NCBI RefSeq assembly: GCF_027118995.1
Contig: NZ_CP098242.1
Span: forward strand, 2,271,001 to 2,335,000
Direction: 5' to 3'
DNA length: 64,000 bases
Source: Oxalobacter vibrioformis
Lineage (GTDB): Bacteria; Pseudomonadota; Gammaproteobacteria; Burkholderiales; Burkholderiaceae_D
This document shows, in pieces, positions 9,165-18,161 of the stretch. The translations under genes and the position numbers were made by a program. The first letter of the stretch is position 1. Each line of letters begins with the position of its first letter. Below the pieces are notes generated by a model. That model ran no database searches, had not been told where the DNA came from, and was given only the letters and a program-made list of their open reading frames with translations.

Positions 9165-9626
9165 ATGTTTAATAAAATTCTGATTCCGACAGATGGTTCC
9201 GAAACATCCCTGGCAGCAGCGCTTGATGGTGTTGCCTTTGCTGCAGACAATAATTCCGAGGTGATCGGCATTTATGTCGCACCGGAATACCAGTATCCGG
9301 TTTATATCGAGATTATTCCGCCTACCTATCCGCTCGAAGAAGAGTACCAGGAGTTGATGAAAAAAATCGGGATAGAGTATCTCAAGCCGATCAAAGAGGC
9401 AGCGGAAAAAGCCGGTCTGAAATATTCAAGTCATTTTGCGTTTTCTGACAGTGCGGCGAATGCGATTGTCAAAGTGGCGGAGAGCCAGAATTGCGAGCTG
9501 ATTTTTATGGGGTCTCATGGCCGCTCCGGGCTGGGACAGCTGATTTTGGGAAGCGTTACATCCAAAGTGCTTTCGCTGTGCAAGATTCCGGTTCTGGTTG
9601 ACCGGCCAAGGCTCAAAAACAAGTAA
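9165..9626 (+). CDS. Universal stress protein (UspA family)
   Basis: A 153-residue single UspA domain. The N-terminus FNKILIPTDGSETSLAA is the first strand and phosphate loop. The C-terminal ATP-binding motif G-x2-G-x9-G-(S/T) is seen in GSHGRSGLGQLILGSVTSKV, so it is likely an ATP-binding member. GAAAGGGG precedes the ATG. It is transcribed after hom and ends before a hairpin that isolates it from the Sel1 cluster. The family is stress-induced in general; the specific role is not evident. Confidence 0.92.
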   Translation: MFNKILIPTDGSETSLAAALDGVAFAADNNSEVIGIYVAPEYQYPVYIEIIPPTYPLEEEYQELMKKIGIEYLKPIKEAAEKAGLKYSSHFAFSDSAANAIVKVAESQNCELIFMGSHGRSGLGQLILGSVTSKVLSLCKIPVLVDRPRLKNK

Positions 9627-9662
9627 GCCCTTTTCTCTCACAGCAGAAAGTGGCAAAAAAGA

Positions 9663-9692
9663 GACGATCATGGATTCATGGTCGTTTTTTTT
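9663..9692 (+). terminator. Terminator after universal stress gene
   Basis: ACGATCATG / CATGGTCGT stem with one G-T pair and a run of eight T. It separates the conserved block from the Sel1-repeat cluster. Confidence 0.8.
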
Positions 9693-9877
9693 GTCTGACA
9701 GCAAAGCCTTTGCCTGGCTGGGGATACCTGTTTCTGGCGATGTCTTCGCGTTTTTTGGGGAGTTGCGTCAAAAGCGGGTTGTAAGGCATTATGGCAGGAG
9801 AATATCAGGCTGCATCATGCCTTTACGACACAGGTAAAACAGGAAAATGGTGTGGCTGTCAAAAAAAGGATGAAGCG

Positions 9878-10495
9878 ATGAAAATGCGAATATTGGGATT
9901 GCTTGTCGCGGTTTTCTGTACCGGGTTTTCAGGCATGGTATCCGCCCAGGATGAGGATCAGCAGGCACCGCCGCAGGCAAAAAGTGAGCGCGTGATCTAT
10001 TCCATGAAAGATGCCTTGCCGGTATACCGTGAAAAAGCCGGGCAGGGCGATGTGGACGCGCAACTCATGATGGGACAGATTTATGCGATGGGCGATATTG
10101 TCGATGCGGATATGGAAGCGGCATTTTCCTGGTTTATGAAAGCAGCAAGACAGGATAATGCAGAAGCCCAGTTCAAGATTGCAGAGATGTATCTGTATGG
10201 ACAGGGAGTAGAACGTGACTTCAGCCATGCAGAGAAATGGGCCAGTGAATCAGCCCGGCAGGAGTATGCCGATGGCGAGTATCTGCTGGGATTGCTTTAT
10301 GCAGAAGGCAAGGGCGTACCGGAAGACTGGAAAAAGGCAACCATCTGGCTGTGCCGGGCTGCAAACAAGGGAAATCAGAAATCCATTGACCTGCTGGATA
10401 CCCGTACCCTGACAGGCCAGATCACATCAACACGGGATGGTGAAGGAATGGCGGATTGGTGTAACACGGCTTCCAGCCGGTTGAGTGGTTCCTGA
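9878..10495 (+). CDS. Exported Sel1-repeat protein (cluster 1, gene 1)
   Basis: A 205-residue protein with a signal peptide (MKMRILGLLVAVFCTG...SAQ) and three Sel1-like repeats at about residues 50-160, for example AEAQFKIAEMYLYGQGVERD. Sel1 repeats are ~36-residue alpha-alpha solenoid units that normally mediate protein-protein contacts; no catalytic residues are visible. The C-terminal ~35 residues are not repeat-like and hold a Cys (MADWCNTASS) that could pair with LCRAANKGN. I start at 9878 because AAAGGA lies 7 bases upstream and a signal peptide begins there. The same frame is open back to 9791. It is the first of eight same-strand Sel1 genes. Confidence 0.88.
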   Translation: MKMRILGLLVAVFCTGFSGMVSAQDEDQQAPPQAKSERVIYSMKDALPVYREKAGQGDVDAQLMMGQIYAMGDIVDADMEAAFSWFMKAARQDNAEAQFKIAEMYLYGQGVERDFSHAEKWASESARQEYADGEYLLGLLYAEGKGVPEDWKKATIWLCRAANKGNQKSIDLLDTRTLTGQITSTRDGEGMADWCNTASSRLSGS

Positions 10496-10539
10496 CAGAT
10501 TCGCACAAGAGATACCGAGACACCAGCCAACGGTTTTTC

Positions 10540-11247
10540 ATGGGACTAGCTGATATGTTGAGATGTTTTCGCCTGCTGTCTTTGATTGGCTGTATGACGT
10601 ATACGGGGATGGTGTATGCAGCCTGTGGCGGTTCACTTGTGTTTGACGACATGTCGCCGCAGGAACTGGCTGCGCACCTGCAAAAACTGCTTAACCTGGC
10701 AGAAAAAGGCGATGACGATGCCCAGTGCCGTCTGGGCGTTGCCTATTTTGAAGGGCATGGGGTGGATCGCGACTATGCCAAAGGGCTGGCATGGTTTAAA
10801 AAATCAGCAGCGCAGGGAAATGCCGAGGCGCAGTTCAGGCTGGGCGAAGCCTACTTTGAAGGCCAGGGAGTCGAGCCCAGCTATGGCGAGGCCATGATGT
10901 GGCTGCAAAAATCGGCAGAGCAGGGAAACATTGAAGCACAGGGTACGATTGGCCTGATGTACTTCAGGGGGATCGGTGTCAGGCAGGATGTCGGGTATGG
11001 CCTGGCCTGGTTTAAGAAGGCGGCTGAAAAGGGCTTTATGCCCGCACAGTATGAGCTGGGACTGGCTTATGATTCGGGAACCGGGGTGGAAAAAGACCTG
11101 AAACAGGCCATATTCTGGTACAAAAAGGCTGCAGATCAGGGTAGTTTAAGAGCACAGCGAAGGCTGGATGCACTTGGTGAAGGGGAAAAAGACCCGGTTG
11201 AAGATACATCGGCAGGGCAGAAAAAACAGGAAAACAATAAAAAGTAA
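10540..11247 (+). CDS. Exported Sel1-repeat protein (cluster 1, gene 2)
   Basis: A 235-residue protein with a hydrophobic leader (MLRCFRLLSLIGCMTYTGMVYA) and four regular Sel1 units from about residue 60 to 205, such as AEAQFRLGEAYFEGQGVEPS. The last ~25 residues form a charged tail ending KKQENNKK. An ATG at 10555 would give a more typical signal peptide than the one at 10540; neither has a strong ribosome binding site. It lies 44 bases downstream of gene 1 with no terminator between them. The central units are close to the Sel1 consensus with few insertions. Confidence 0.87.
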   Translation: MGLADMLRCFRLLSLIGCMTYTGMVYAACGGSLVFDDMSPQELAAHLQKLLNLAEKGDDDAQCRLGVAYFEGHGVDRDYAKGLAWFKKSAAQGNAEAQFRLGEAYFEGQGVEPSYGEAMMWLQKSAEQGNIEAQGTIGLMYFRGIGVRQDVGYGLAWFKKAAEKGFMPAQYELGLAYDSGTGVEKDLKQAIFWYKKAADQGSLRAQRRLDALGEGEKDPVEDTSAGQKKQENNKK

Positions 11248-11324
11248 CAGGCAGAAAAAGCGGTGTGTTCTGGTTGGGTATGGATGGTGTTGAACAGCAC
11301 AATGATTTTGACGGAAACGGGGTT

Positions 11325-11903
11325 ATGCAGAGAATAGGAAAATGGGGTTTGCGTGTTGGCCTGGCCTGTATTTTTATCATGGCGGGTATGGCTTCTTCCA
11401 CTGTCCTTGCACAGGCTGGCGCAGGAAAACAACAGCAGGCCCAGCCGCTTTCCATCAAGACCCGAAGTGAATTTGAAACGATCAGAAAGCAGGCGGAAGC
11501 TGGCGATGCGCAGTCACAGTATCGCCTTTCCATTGCCTACGCTGAAGGAAAGTTTGTCAGGTCAGATGACAAAGTCATGGTCCACTGGCTGGAAAAGGCC
11601 GCAGAACAGAACCATACAGAAGCGCAGTTTTACCTTTCTGCGATGTATGCCAAAGGGATTGGTGTCAAACAGGACTATACCCAGGCGGCAAACTGGATGC
11701 GCAAGGTGGCTGACAAGGGCCTGGAAATGGCGCAATTCAATATGGGGAATATGTACGAGTCAGGGATGGGGGTTCCCAAGGACCAGAAGCAGGCCATTGC
11801 CTGGTATCGCAAGGCAGCGGCACAGGGAAATCCTTATGCAAAAAAACGTCTTGAAGAGCTGAAAGCCGCTTCAGGCAAGCCGGCTACCTCTGTGCGCAAA
11901 TAA
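11325..11903 (+). CDS. Exported Sel1-repeat protein (cluster 1, gene 3)
   Basis: A 192-residue protein with signal peptide MQRIGKWGLRVGLACIFIMA...VLAQ and three Sel1 repeats (AQSQYRLSIAYAEGKF, TEAQFYLSAMYAKGIG, EMAQFNMGNMYESGMG). A Gln/Ala-rich linker joins leader and repeats. The short basic tail (KPATSVRK) follows the last unit. The frame is open from 11265, but the signal peptide and a GGAAACGGGG tract support the ATG at 11325. It ends 50 bases before the next Sel1 start. Confidence 0.86.
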   Translation: MQRIGKWGLRVGLACIFIMAGMASSTVLAQAGAGKQQQAQPLSIKTRSEFETIRKQAEAGDAQSQYRLSIAYAEGKFVRSDDKVMVHWLEKAAEQNHTEAQFYLSAMYAKGIGVKQDYTQAANWMRKVADKGLEMAQFNMGNMYESGMGVPKDQKQAIAWYRKAAAQGNPYAKKRLEELKAASGKPATSVRK

Positions 11904-11953
11904 TGGTTCAAGGTTGCAGAAACTCCTGGCCGGGATCATGGGGAGGGCAAGTA

Positions 11954-12826
11954 ATGCGCAGCAATTATCGCAAGATCGTGACGTCATTATTTTTAACGGC
12001 GATACTGGGCGGATACAGTGTTGTATCGGCTGATACGGTGACGGCGCAGGAAGTCCAAACGGATGAATCTGCCCAGGCAGACGACAGCATAACGACCGCA
12101 GAAGCCAGCCGTGAGGAAAAAGCCGCACAGGGCGATCCTGAGGCCCAATTTCGTCTTGGCGTGGATTATGCCGCAGGAAAAAACGGCAAGCGGGATTTTG
12201 ATGAAGCGGCAAAATGGTTTCTGAAAGCGGCCGAACAAAATCATCCCCTTGCACAGGACATGCTTGGCAGGATGTATGCGTCCGGTATGGGTATCAAAGG
12301 TGGCCCGGATATCAATACATCAGCAATGTGGTTTGAAAAAGCCGCCAAAAACGGCCAGGCCAATTCCCAGTACCGACTCGGTGTTTATTATGAATACGGG
12401 TATGGGGTTGCCAAAAATTTTGAAACAGCTGCCGAGTGGTACCGGAAATCAGCAGAGCAGGGAAATGAGGATGGCCAGGCGAGGCTGGGATATCTTTATA
12501 TGATAGGCAGGGGCGTTCCCCAGGATTATGCCAAAGCCATGGCGTGGTTCCGCAAGGTAGCTGACCAGGAGGACGGAGATGCCCAGGGGCGGGTTGCCAT
12601 CATGTACGACAAGGGCATGGGCGTCAAGCAGGATTATGCCGAAGCGGCACACTGGTATAAAAAAGCGGCAGAGCAGGATGTTGTCCAGGCGCAGTACCGG
12701 CTGGGAGAAATGTATGAGCAGGGTCTCGGGCTTCCTGAAGACAGGGCCGAGGCACTGAAATGGTATCGCAAGGCAGCCGATCAGGGCGATATCAATGCCA
12801 AAAAGAAGCTGGTTGAGCTGGAATAG
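11954..12826 (+). CDS. Exported Sel1-repeat protein with six repeats (cluster 1, gene 4)
   Basis: A 290-residue protein. The signal peptide MRSNYRKIVTSLFLTAILGG...VSA is followed by an acidic Thr/Gln/Asp linker and six contiguous Sel1 units that reach the C-terminus, the most regular array in this cluster. The second unit has a two-residue insertion (GIKGGPDINTSA). GGGAGGG at 11941 sits 6 bases before the ATG, so I reject the upstream ATG at 11903. Several units are near-identical in motif (GVKQDYAEAAHWYKKAAEQ), which makes intragenic recombination plausible. Confidence 0.88.
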   Translation: MRSNYRKIVTSLFLTAILGGYSVVSADTVTAQEVQTDESAQADDSITTAEASREEKAAQGDPEAQFRLGVDYAAGKNGKRDFDEAAKWFLKAAEQNHPLAQDMLGRMYASGMGIKGGPDINTSAMWFEKAAKNGQANSQYRLGVYYEYGYGVAKNFETAAEWYRKSAEQGNEDGQARLGYLYMIGRGVPQDYAKAMAWFRKVADQEDGDAQGRVAIMYDKGMGVKQDYAEAAHWYKKAAEQDVVQAQYRLGEMYEQGLGLPEDRAEALKWYRKAADQGDINAKKKLVELE

Positions 12827-12880
12827 TCTCAACATCTGATGCCATCCAATAAAGAAATTAATCTTTTGAGGGGAATGGAT

Positions 12881-13933
12881 ATGCAGTACAACAGAATGCG
12901 CTGGTGGATGGGTGTGGTGCTGTTACTCGCCTGCCTGTTTCTGTCAAACAGGGCAATGAGCCATGCGGTTACGGTTACCCGGGATGCCGGTGACGGGAAA
13001 AAACCACTTGTTGTTGTCGAAAAAAGCACTCAGCGTCTGGTTCCCGGGGCGCCCGATCCTGCCGTTATGGCGGTGTTCATGAAAAAGGCCGAATCAGGTG
13101 ATGAACGTGCAAGAAGTGTACTTGGCATCATGTATGCCTTTGGGATCGGGGTGGATCTTGACAGTGAAAAGGGCGTAGACATTTTTGGCAGCCCGGAACT
13201 GAAAAACAATTCGCGTTATATGCGCAGTCTTTTAGGGGTCGTCAAAGCCGCCGCAGCCAATGACAGCATCGTAGATGCTCAGGGGCGGCTTCTCAACGAA
13301 GAAGAGGAGGAGCGGCTGGCATATGAAAGGCTGGCAGGTGCAGCAAAAAATGGCGACAGCTCAACCTGGCTTGCCCTGGGTATTGTCTGTGCCAGTGGAA
13401 CCGGTACCGGCATGGATTTTGTGCAGGCGGCATCCTGGATAACAAAAGCTGCCCAGGCGGATGACGCACTGGCACAGGCATTGCTGGGCATGATGTATGA
13501 AACCGGCATGGGCGTGGTCAGAGATGAGAATGCGTCCGGCAGGTGGTACGCCCGTTCCGAGGCACATCCCGAATTGACACAGCAGGAATCCATACAATTT
13601 ATGGCGCAGCTTATGGAGGTAATGGACGGGTACATTGAAAAAATGCTTGCTGTGCTGCTTGAGCTGGCAGAGAAAGGGGATGCTGAAGCCCAGTACCGGC
13701 TGGGCGAATTTTATGAGGAGTTGGAGTCCGGCAAAAACGACCAGGCAGCTTACGCTTGGTACAAAAAAGCCGCATTGCGGGATCATGTCAAAGCCCAGTA
13801 TGCGCTTGGCAGGATATACGAGGAAGGGCGGGATGGCATCTCACCGGACAGAAAAGAAGCGTTGAAATGGTATAAGAAAGCGGCAAGCCATCGTGACATG
13901 GATGCGATGAAAAAAGTGGCTGAATTGCAGTAA
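12881..13933 (+). CDS. Exported or anchored Sel1-repeat protein (cluster 1, gene 5)
   Basis: A 350-residue protein starting MQYNRMRWWMGVVLLLACLF, a signal peptide or signal anchor. About five Sel1 units follow. The first (RARSVLGIMYAFGIGV) is separated from the rest by a ~70-residue non-repeat region, and the last two are AEAQYRLGEFYEE and VKAQYALGRIYEEGR. GAGGGG at 12868-12873 is spaced best for the ATG at 12881 rather than those at 12839 or 12875. Two strong hairpins follow within 420 bases, so this gene probably closes the first transcription unit of the cluster. Confidence 0.85.
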   Translation: MQYNRMRWWMGVVLLLACLFLSNRAMSHAVTVTRDAGDGKKPLVVVEKSTQRLVPGAPDPAVMAVFMKKAESGDERARSVLGIMYAFGIGVDLDSEKGVDIFGSPELKNNSRYMRSLLGVVKAAAANDSIVDAQGRLLNEEEEERLAYERLAGAAKNGDSSTWLALGIVCASGTGTGMDFVQAASWITKAAQADDALAQALLGMMYETGMGVVRDENASGRWYARSEAHPELTQQESIQFMAQLMEVMDGYIEKMLAVLLELAEKGDAEAQYRLGEFYEELESGKNDQAAYAWYKKAALRDHVKAQYALGRIYEEGRDGISPDRKEALKWYKKAASHRDMDAMKKVAELQ

Positions 13934-13989
13934 GTGTTTCCTCGGAAAACCGGATATTTTACCCATCCGGTTTGCAGAAATATCAGCCG

Positions 13990-14019
13990 AACCGGCCTGT
14001 CATCCAGGCCGGTTTTTTT
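13990..14019 (+). terminator. Terminator after the first Sel1 run
   Basis: AACCGGCCTG / CAGGCCGGTT perfect stem, 4-base loop and T-run, 56 bases after the stop codon. Confidence 0.88.
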
Positions 14020-14312
14020 ATGGTTTGTCTTTTTTGTGGAATATCCGATCTTTTTATATCAGTCATAAAATCCCGGTTTTTCCGTCAAAATCATGAAATA
14101 TCCTTTTTTTCCATACTTTCCGATTTTCTTGCTGTTTCATTATTTGAAAATATTCATTTTCTGGAAGGCTTTACAAATTCTGGTTATAAATATTAAAAAA
14201 ATATAGCAATACTAATATCAGCATGTTAGGATTTGCGAGTAACTTTGTAACAGTTACTTTGTGTTCATTTTACTTCAGGGTTGGGCTTTGTCTGTGGCCT
14301 GACCTGACTTTA
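14020..14312. other. AT-rich gene-free stretch
   Basis: No supported gene. It is T-rich at the start, then contains TTTACA at 14170 with TATTAA 15 bases on as a weak promoter candidate, and a small inverted repeat AGTAAC / GTTACT around 14239-14262. It leads into the orphan terminator at 14313. Confidence 0.4.
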
Positions 14313-14352
14313 ACCGGACAGAATTCCCCCCTGAATTTTGTCCGGTCTTTTT
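14313..14352 (+). terminator. Orphan rho-independent terminator
   Basis: ACCGGACAGAATTC / GAATTTTGTCCGGT, a 14-pair stem with one G-T pair, then CTTTTTC. There is no coding sequence between it and the previous terminator at 13990, so it either backs that one up or ends an unannotated small RNA. Confidence 0.8.
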
Positions 14353-14554
14353 CATGCTTTCCCCCCTTTTTTTGTGTTTCGTTTTTTGTGGTTGCAAAGA
14401 ACGTTCTTTTTGCGTGTTTTATCGCATCATCTTCCAGGATGGGTGTTTTATACAGTAGCAGGCTCAAGCGGTGGCATGGTAGTATAAAAAGCGCATTTGT
14501 CAGGCTCATGGCAGAGGCAGACCGGCGCACAGGAAAGAAAAAGGGCATACACAT

Positions 14555-15949
14555 ATGAGGAAAACCGCAGGGCAACAGATCATGCAACTGGTATCAGGCA
14601 TCATTGCATTGCTATTGTTTGCCATGCCGCCATTGGCTGCCGCCTGGCAAAAGGGCGAGCCCGAATCAGGGCGAAGAGCCGCTTTGAGGATGCTTCCCCA
14701 ATTAATCAGTGATGCCCAAAACAGTCCTGCCAGGCAGCTTGAGGTCGGTTTTTTATATGCCCAGGGCATAGAAGGCCGGCCGGATTATGCCAAAGCAGTT
14801 GAGTGGTATCAGAAAGCCGCCGAAGCAGGCAGCAATACCGCCATGTATCTGCTGGCTGTCATGAGTATCGAGGGGCTGGGTACCGAACAGGATTATGCTG
14901 CCGCATTGCGGTGGGCGCAGAAAATTGCCGATTCGGGAGACGGGTCCGGATACATGCTGTTGGGCATGCTCTACGAATCCGGCTCCGGTGTGCCGCAGGA
15001 CGACACGAAGGCAGCACAATATTATGGATATGCAACACGGGAAGCACGTGATATCGGTGCACGATACCGGTTAGGCATGCTTAACCTGGAAGGGAAGGGC
15101 GTACCGAAAAATCCGGCGCGTGCCATCGAATGGCTCGAATCGGCTGCCAGCCAGGGAGACCGGCATGCCCGTTACCAGCTTGGCTATATGTATTTCACCG
15201 GAACCGGTGTCGGCGTGGATTATGTACGCTCAGGTGTATGGTTTGAAAAAACACTGGCTTCGGACGGTCCGGTTACCCGTAAAAAATTCCCTGATATTTT
15301 CGGCTCGGCTGCCGTTGCTGGAGAAGACTATACAAAACGCATGCGGCAGATGATGAAAAAGGATCCTAATGTCAAACGCAATGCCAATTTCATGTTGGGA
15401 CGCATTTATGAAAAGTTTGGGGAAACGCCGCTGAATCGGGACTGTGCAAAAGCCTATTACGCCATGGCGGCCAAAGCAGGACACAAGGATGCCCGGACAA
15501 GGCTGGCGGCCATGAAAAAAACAGAACGGGAAAAGTTGAAAGCCAAAAAGCAGCAGGAAAAAGCTGCCGCAAAAGAAGCCGCCAGGCAAGCATCAGAAAA
15601 GCAGGAAACAACCCAAAAACCGGCGCCTGTTATTGCTGCCGCTGAACTCAAGGTACTACCGGAAAAAGCGGCATCGCAGCCCGTCATCATCATGGAAAAA
15701 ACGGAAATCTCCCGACCCACGGACGGCTCTTCTTCAATGCAGGCATTGACCGTGGTTGAAGCAAAAAACATCACCGCCCCCAGGGTCATGTATACCGCCC
15801 AGGAAATGGACGGGATTGAGGAGGTTATCGGTATTCTGGATAATCCTGTCGCACTGGTTGTCATGGATATGATCGGCAGCATCATGGAACAGGGTGTTCA
15901 TGAGACGGAAGATGATAGCATCGGTGTTGTGAATGCGTCAGGCCTATAA
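14555..15949 (+). CDS. Exported Sel1-repeat protein with long Lys/Ala-rich C-terminal region (cluster 1, gene 6)
   Basis: A 464-residue protein. A signal peptide (MRKTAGQQIMQLVSGIIALL...AAA) is followed by ~six Sel1 units (residues ~55-240). Then comes a non-repeat insert, VAGEDYTKRMRQMMKKDPNV, shared with the next two genes, and one further Sel1-like unit. From ~310 a Lys/Glu/Ala-rich, probably coiled-coil stretch (KLKAKKQQEKAAAKEAARQA) leads to ~120 unique residues ending in an amphipathic or hydrophobic segment. The first unit carries the subfamily signature QGIEGRPDYAKAVEWYQKAA. This is the longest of the three paralogues, and only it has the C-terminal extension. Confidence 0.87.
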   Translation: MRKTAGQQIMQLVSGIIALLLFAMPPLAAAWQKGEPESGRRAALRMLPQLISDAQNSPARQLEVGFLYAQGIEGRPDYAKAVEWYQKAAEAGSNTAMYLLAVMSIEGLGTEQDYAAALRWAQKIADSGDGSGYMLLGMLYESGSGVPQDDTKAAQYYGYATREARDIGARYRLGMLNLEGKGVPKNPARAIEWLESAASQGDRHARYQLGYMYFTGTGVGVDYVRSGVWFEKTLASDGPVTRKKFPDIFGSAAVAGEDYTKRMRQMMKKDPNVKRNANFMLGRIYEKFGETPLNRDCAKAYYAMAAKAGHKDARTRLAAMKKTEREKLKAKKQQEKAAAKEAARQASEKQETTQKPAPVIAAAELKVLPEKAASQPVIIMEKTEISRPTDGSSSMQALTVVEAKNITAPRVMYTAQEMDGIEEVIGILDNPVALVVMDMIGSIMEQGVHETEDDSIGVVNASGL

Positions 15950-16008
15950 GGTGACTGAAAAAAGCCATAGAAATACCAGACTGACCATGATATTGACCCG
16001 GAGACAAA

Positions 16009-17025
16009 ATGAAGTGGTTTCGTAAGAAAAACCAGACAGTCAAAGTGCGTGAGTTGAATACCGTTTGCCTGTTTGCCCGCGGTGTGTATCGTTTCCTGCT
16101 GATGCTCTTTTTTGCCGGATGTGCTTCATCGCTTGTAATGGCCGATGAACTTGATCTGGATATGGATATGGCGACCTATCGCCCAAGGCTGCCTGAATTG
16201 ATCAAACAGGCAGAGTCCGGCGATACAGAAAAACAGTTTCAGTTGGGTATTCTTTATGCTGCTGGTGTTGAAGGGCAGCCCGACTATGAAAAAGCAATTT
16301 ACTGGTATCGCAAGGTTGCCGAACTGGATGTGCCGGTTGTTTATGGGCTGCTTGCCGTTATGTATGCTGAAGGGCTGGGTGCCAGCCAGGATTTTGTTGA
16401 AGCCGGACGATGGGCTTTCAAGTCGGCCGCCAAGAATCAAACCCTGGGCAAGGTGATGCTGGGGGTTTTTTACGAGGAAGGCGCCGGGCTAAAGCGCAAT
16501 TACAAAAAGGCAATGGAATGGTATACCAGCGCAACGCTTGATCCTTCCAATATGGGCGCGCGTTACCGGATCGGGATGCTTTATCTTGAAGGAAAAGGGG
16601 TAAAACAGGATACCGTACAGGCGCTGGACTGGCTTGCAAAAGCAGCAGAACATGATGATGTTTATGCCATTTATCAGTTGGGAAATCTCTACTACGAAGG
16701 CAGATTTGTCAAACAGAATTATGTTCAGGCGCTGACGTGGTTTGAAAAAGCTGCGGCCACCCGGCCCAATCCATACCGGGATTCTTTAAGCAAGCTTTAT
16801 GGTGCCGCCTATGTGCCGGGTGAAGCCTATACACGGACAATTGCAGTCATGATGAAGCGGGATCCTGGTGTGCGCGGCAAAGCTGCTTTTATGGCTGGCT
16901 GGATGTATGAAAAAGGGAAGGGAACCGGAAAAGATACAGGCAAGGCGCGCCAGTATTATCGACAGGCGGCTGAGATGGGTAATGAGGCAGCCAAAGAGGC
17001 ATTGGCCAACCAGAAAGAAAGCTGA
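16009..17025 (+). CDS. Exported Sel1-repeat protein, possible lipoprotein (cluster 1, gene 7)
   Basis: A 338-residue paralogue of the flanking genes. The leader has a basic N-terminus and the segment LLMLFFAGCASS, which could be a lipobox although the -3 residue is Phe. The Sel1 units start with AAGVEGQPDYEKAIYWYRK. The shared insert is YVPGEAYTRTIAVMMKRDPG, followed by one terminal Sel1 unit (YEKGKGTGKDTGKARQYYRQ). It lies 59 bases after gene 6 and 5 bases before gene 8, so it is probably co-transcribed with both. Confidence 0.86.
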   Translation: MKWFRKKNQTVKVRELNTVCLFARGVYRFLLMLFFAGCASSLVMADELDLDMDMATYRPRLPELIKQAESGDTEKQFQLGILYAAGVEGQPDYEKAIYWYRKVAELDVPVVYGLLAVMYAEGLGASQDFVEAGRWAFKSAAKNQTLGKVMLGVFYEEGAGLKRNYKKAMEWYTSATLDPSNMGARYRIGMLYLEGKGVKQDTVQALDWLAKAAEHDDVYAIYQLGNLYYEGRFVKQNYVQALTWFEKAAATRPNPYRDSLSKLYGAAYVPGEAYTRTIAVMMKRDPGVRGKAAFMAGWMYEKGKGTGKDTGKARQYYRQAAEMGNEAAKEALANQKES

Positions 17026-17030
17026 TCATC

Positions 17031-18161
17031 ATGCCAATGACGCCTCCGCTTTTTGACATGCGCCAAAGACAGGAAAGCGCTGTTCTGTTGCAGGATGGAC
17101 AGAAGTCGGGGTGGTGCTGTTCGAAACAGTGGTTTCGCAACACTATCCTGATGGTTTCATTTCTGGCGTGTTCCTCATGGGGGGGCGCTGAAGAAACAGG
17201 ATTGAATGCGCAACAATATCTTTCCAGGTTGCCGGAAATCCAGAAAGAAGCAGAAGCGGGCAATGTGAGTGAGCAGAGTCGGCTTGCCATTTTATATATG
17301 GCGGGAATAGAGGGAAAACCGGATTATAAAAACGGATCATACTGGCTGAAAAAGGCGGCAAAACAGGATTCGGTGTTTGCCGAGACGCTCCTGGCATTTA
17401 TGTATGTTGAAGGCCTGGGTGTGCCGCAGGACTTTGATGAGGCGGTTCACTGGGCGCACAAGTCGGCAGCATATAACAATTATGCCGGGCAATTGATCAT
17501 GGGCGCCTTGTACGAGGCAGGCGCAGGCGTAACCCAAAGCGATAAGAAAGCGGCAGAGTGGTATGAGAAGTCTGCACAATATGAAAAGGATATGGGTGCC
17601 CGTTACAAGCTGGGCATGATGTACCTGGAAGGCCGGGGAGTCGAAAAAAATATCCGGACTGCGGAAAACTGGCTGATGAGAGGCGCTGAAAAAGGTGATG
17701 CACATGCCTGTTATCAGCTCGGCATGATGCACTATGAAGGAAAGGGCGTCGCACAGGATTATTTTCTGGCACTTGACTGGTTTGGCAGGGCCGCTGCAAT
17801 CGGCATACCGGAAAAGAGCCGGATTCTGAAGGAAATTTTCTGGGATGTCTATGTGCCGGGAGAGGAATATTCAAAAACCATCGGGTTGTTCATGAAAAGG
17901 GATCCGCTGGTTAAGGCCAATGCCAACTATATGCTTGGCAACATGTGTGAGACAGGAACCGGAATCGAAAAGGACCTGGAAAAAGCCCGCTTTTACTACA
18001 CACGCGCTGCGGATGAAGGGCATGTTGAGGCAAAAATGCGTCTGAATGTGTTATCGGGCAAAACCGTTCCGGAAACGGCACGAAGCCAACCTGCACCGTC
18101 AAAAAATCAATCCGGGGAAAAAAGCGCTACTTCTGCCGGGCCGGATACAGCTCCTCAATAA
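17031..18161 (+). CDS. Exported Sel1-repeat protein, possible lipoprotein (cluster 1, gene 8)
   Basis: A 376-residue paralogue of genes 6 and 7. The hydrophobic segment NTILMVSFLACSSW lies ~40 residues in. The annotated start gives an unusually long N-region with a Cys pair, so a later start such as the ATG at 17151 is possible. The Sel1 units begin with MAGIEGKPDYKNGSYWLKKA. The shared insert is YVPGEEYSKTIGLFMKRDPL. The terminal unit is followed by a Ser/Pro/Gly tail. Its last 35 bases overlap a convergent small gene on the minus strand. Confidence 0.84.
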   Translation: MPMTPPLFDMRQRQESAVLLQDGQKSGWCCSKQWFRNTILMVSFLACSSWGGAEETGLNAQQYLSRLPEIQKEAEAGNVSEQSRLAILYMAGIEGKPDYKNGSYWLKKAAKQDSVFAETLLAFMYVEGLGVPQDFDEAVHWAHKSAAYNNYAGQLIMGALYEAGAGVTQSDKKAAEWYEKSAQYEKDMGARYKLGMMYLEGRGVEKNIRTAENWLMRGAEKGDAHACYQLGMMHYEGKGVAQDYFLALDWFGRAAAIGIPEKSRILKEIFWDVYVPGEEYSKTIGLFMKRDPLVKANANYMLGNMCETGTGIEKDLEKARFYYTRAADEGHVEAKMRLNVLSGKTVPETARSQPAPSKNQSGEKSATSAGPDTAPQ

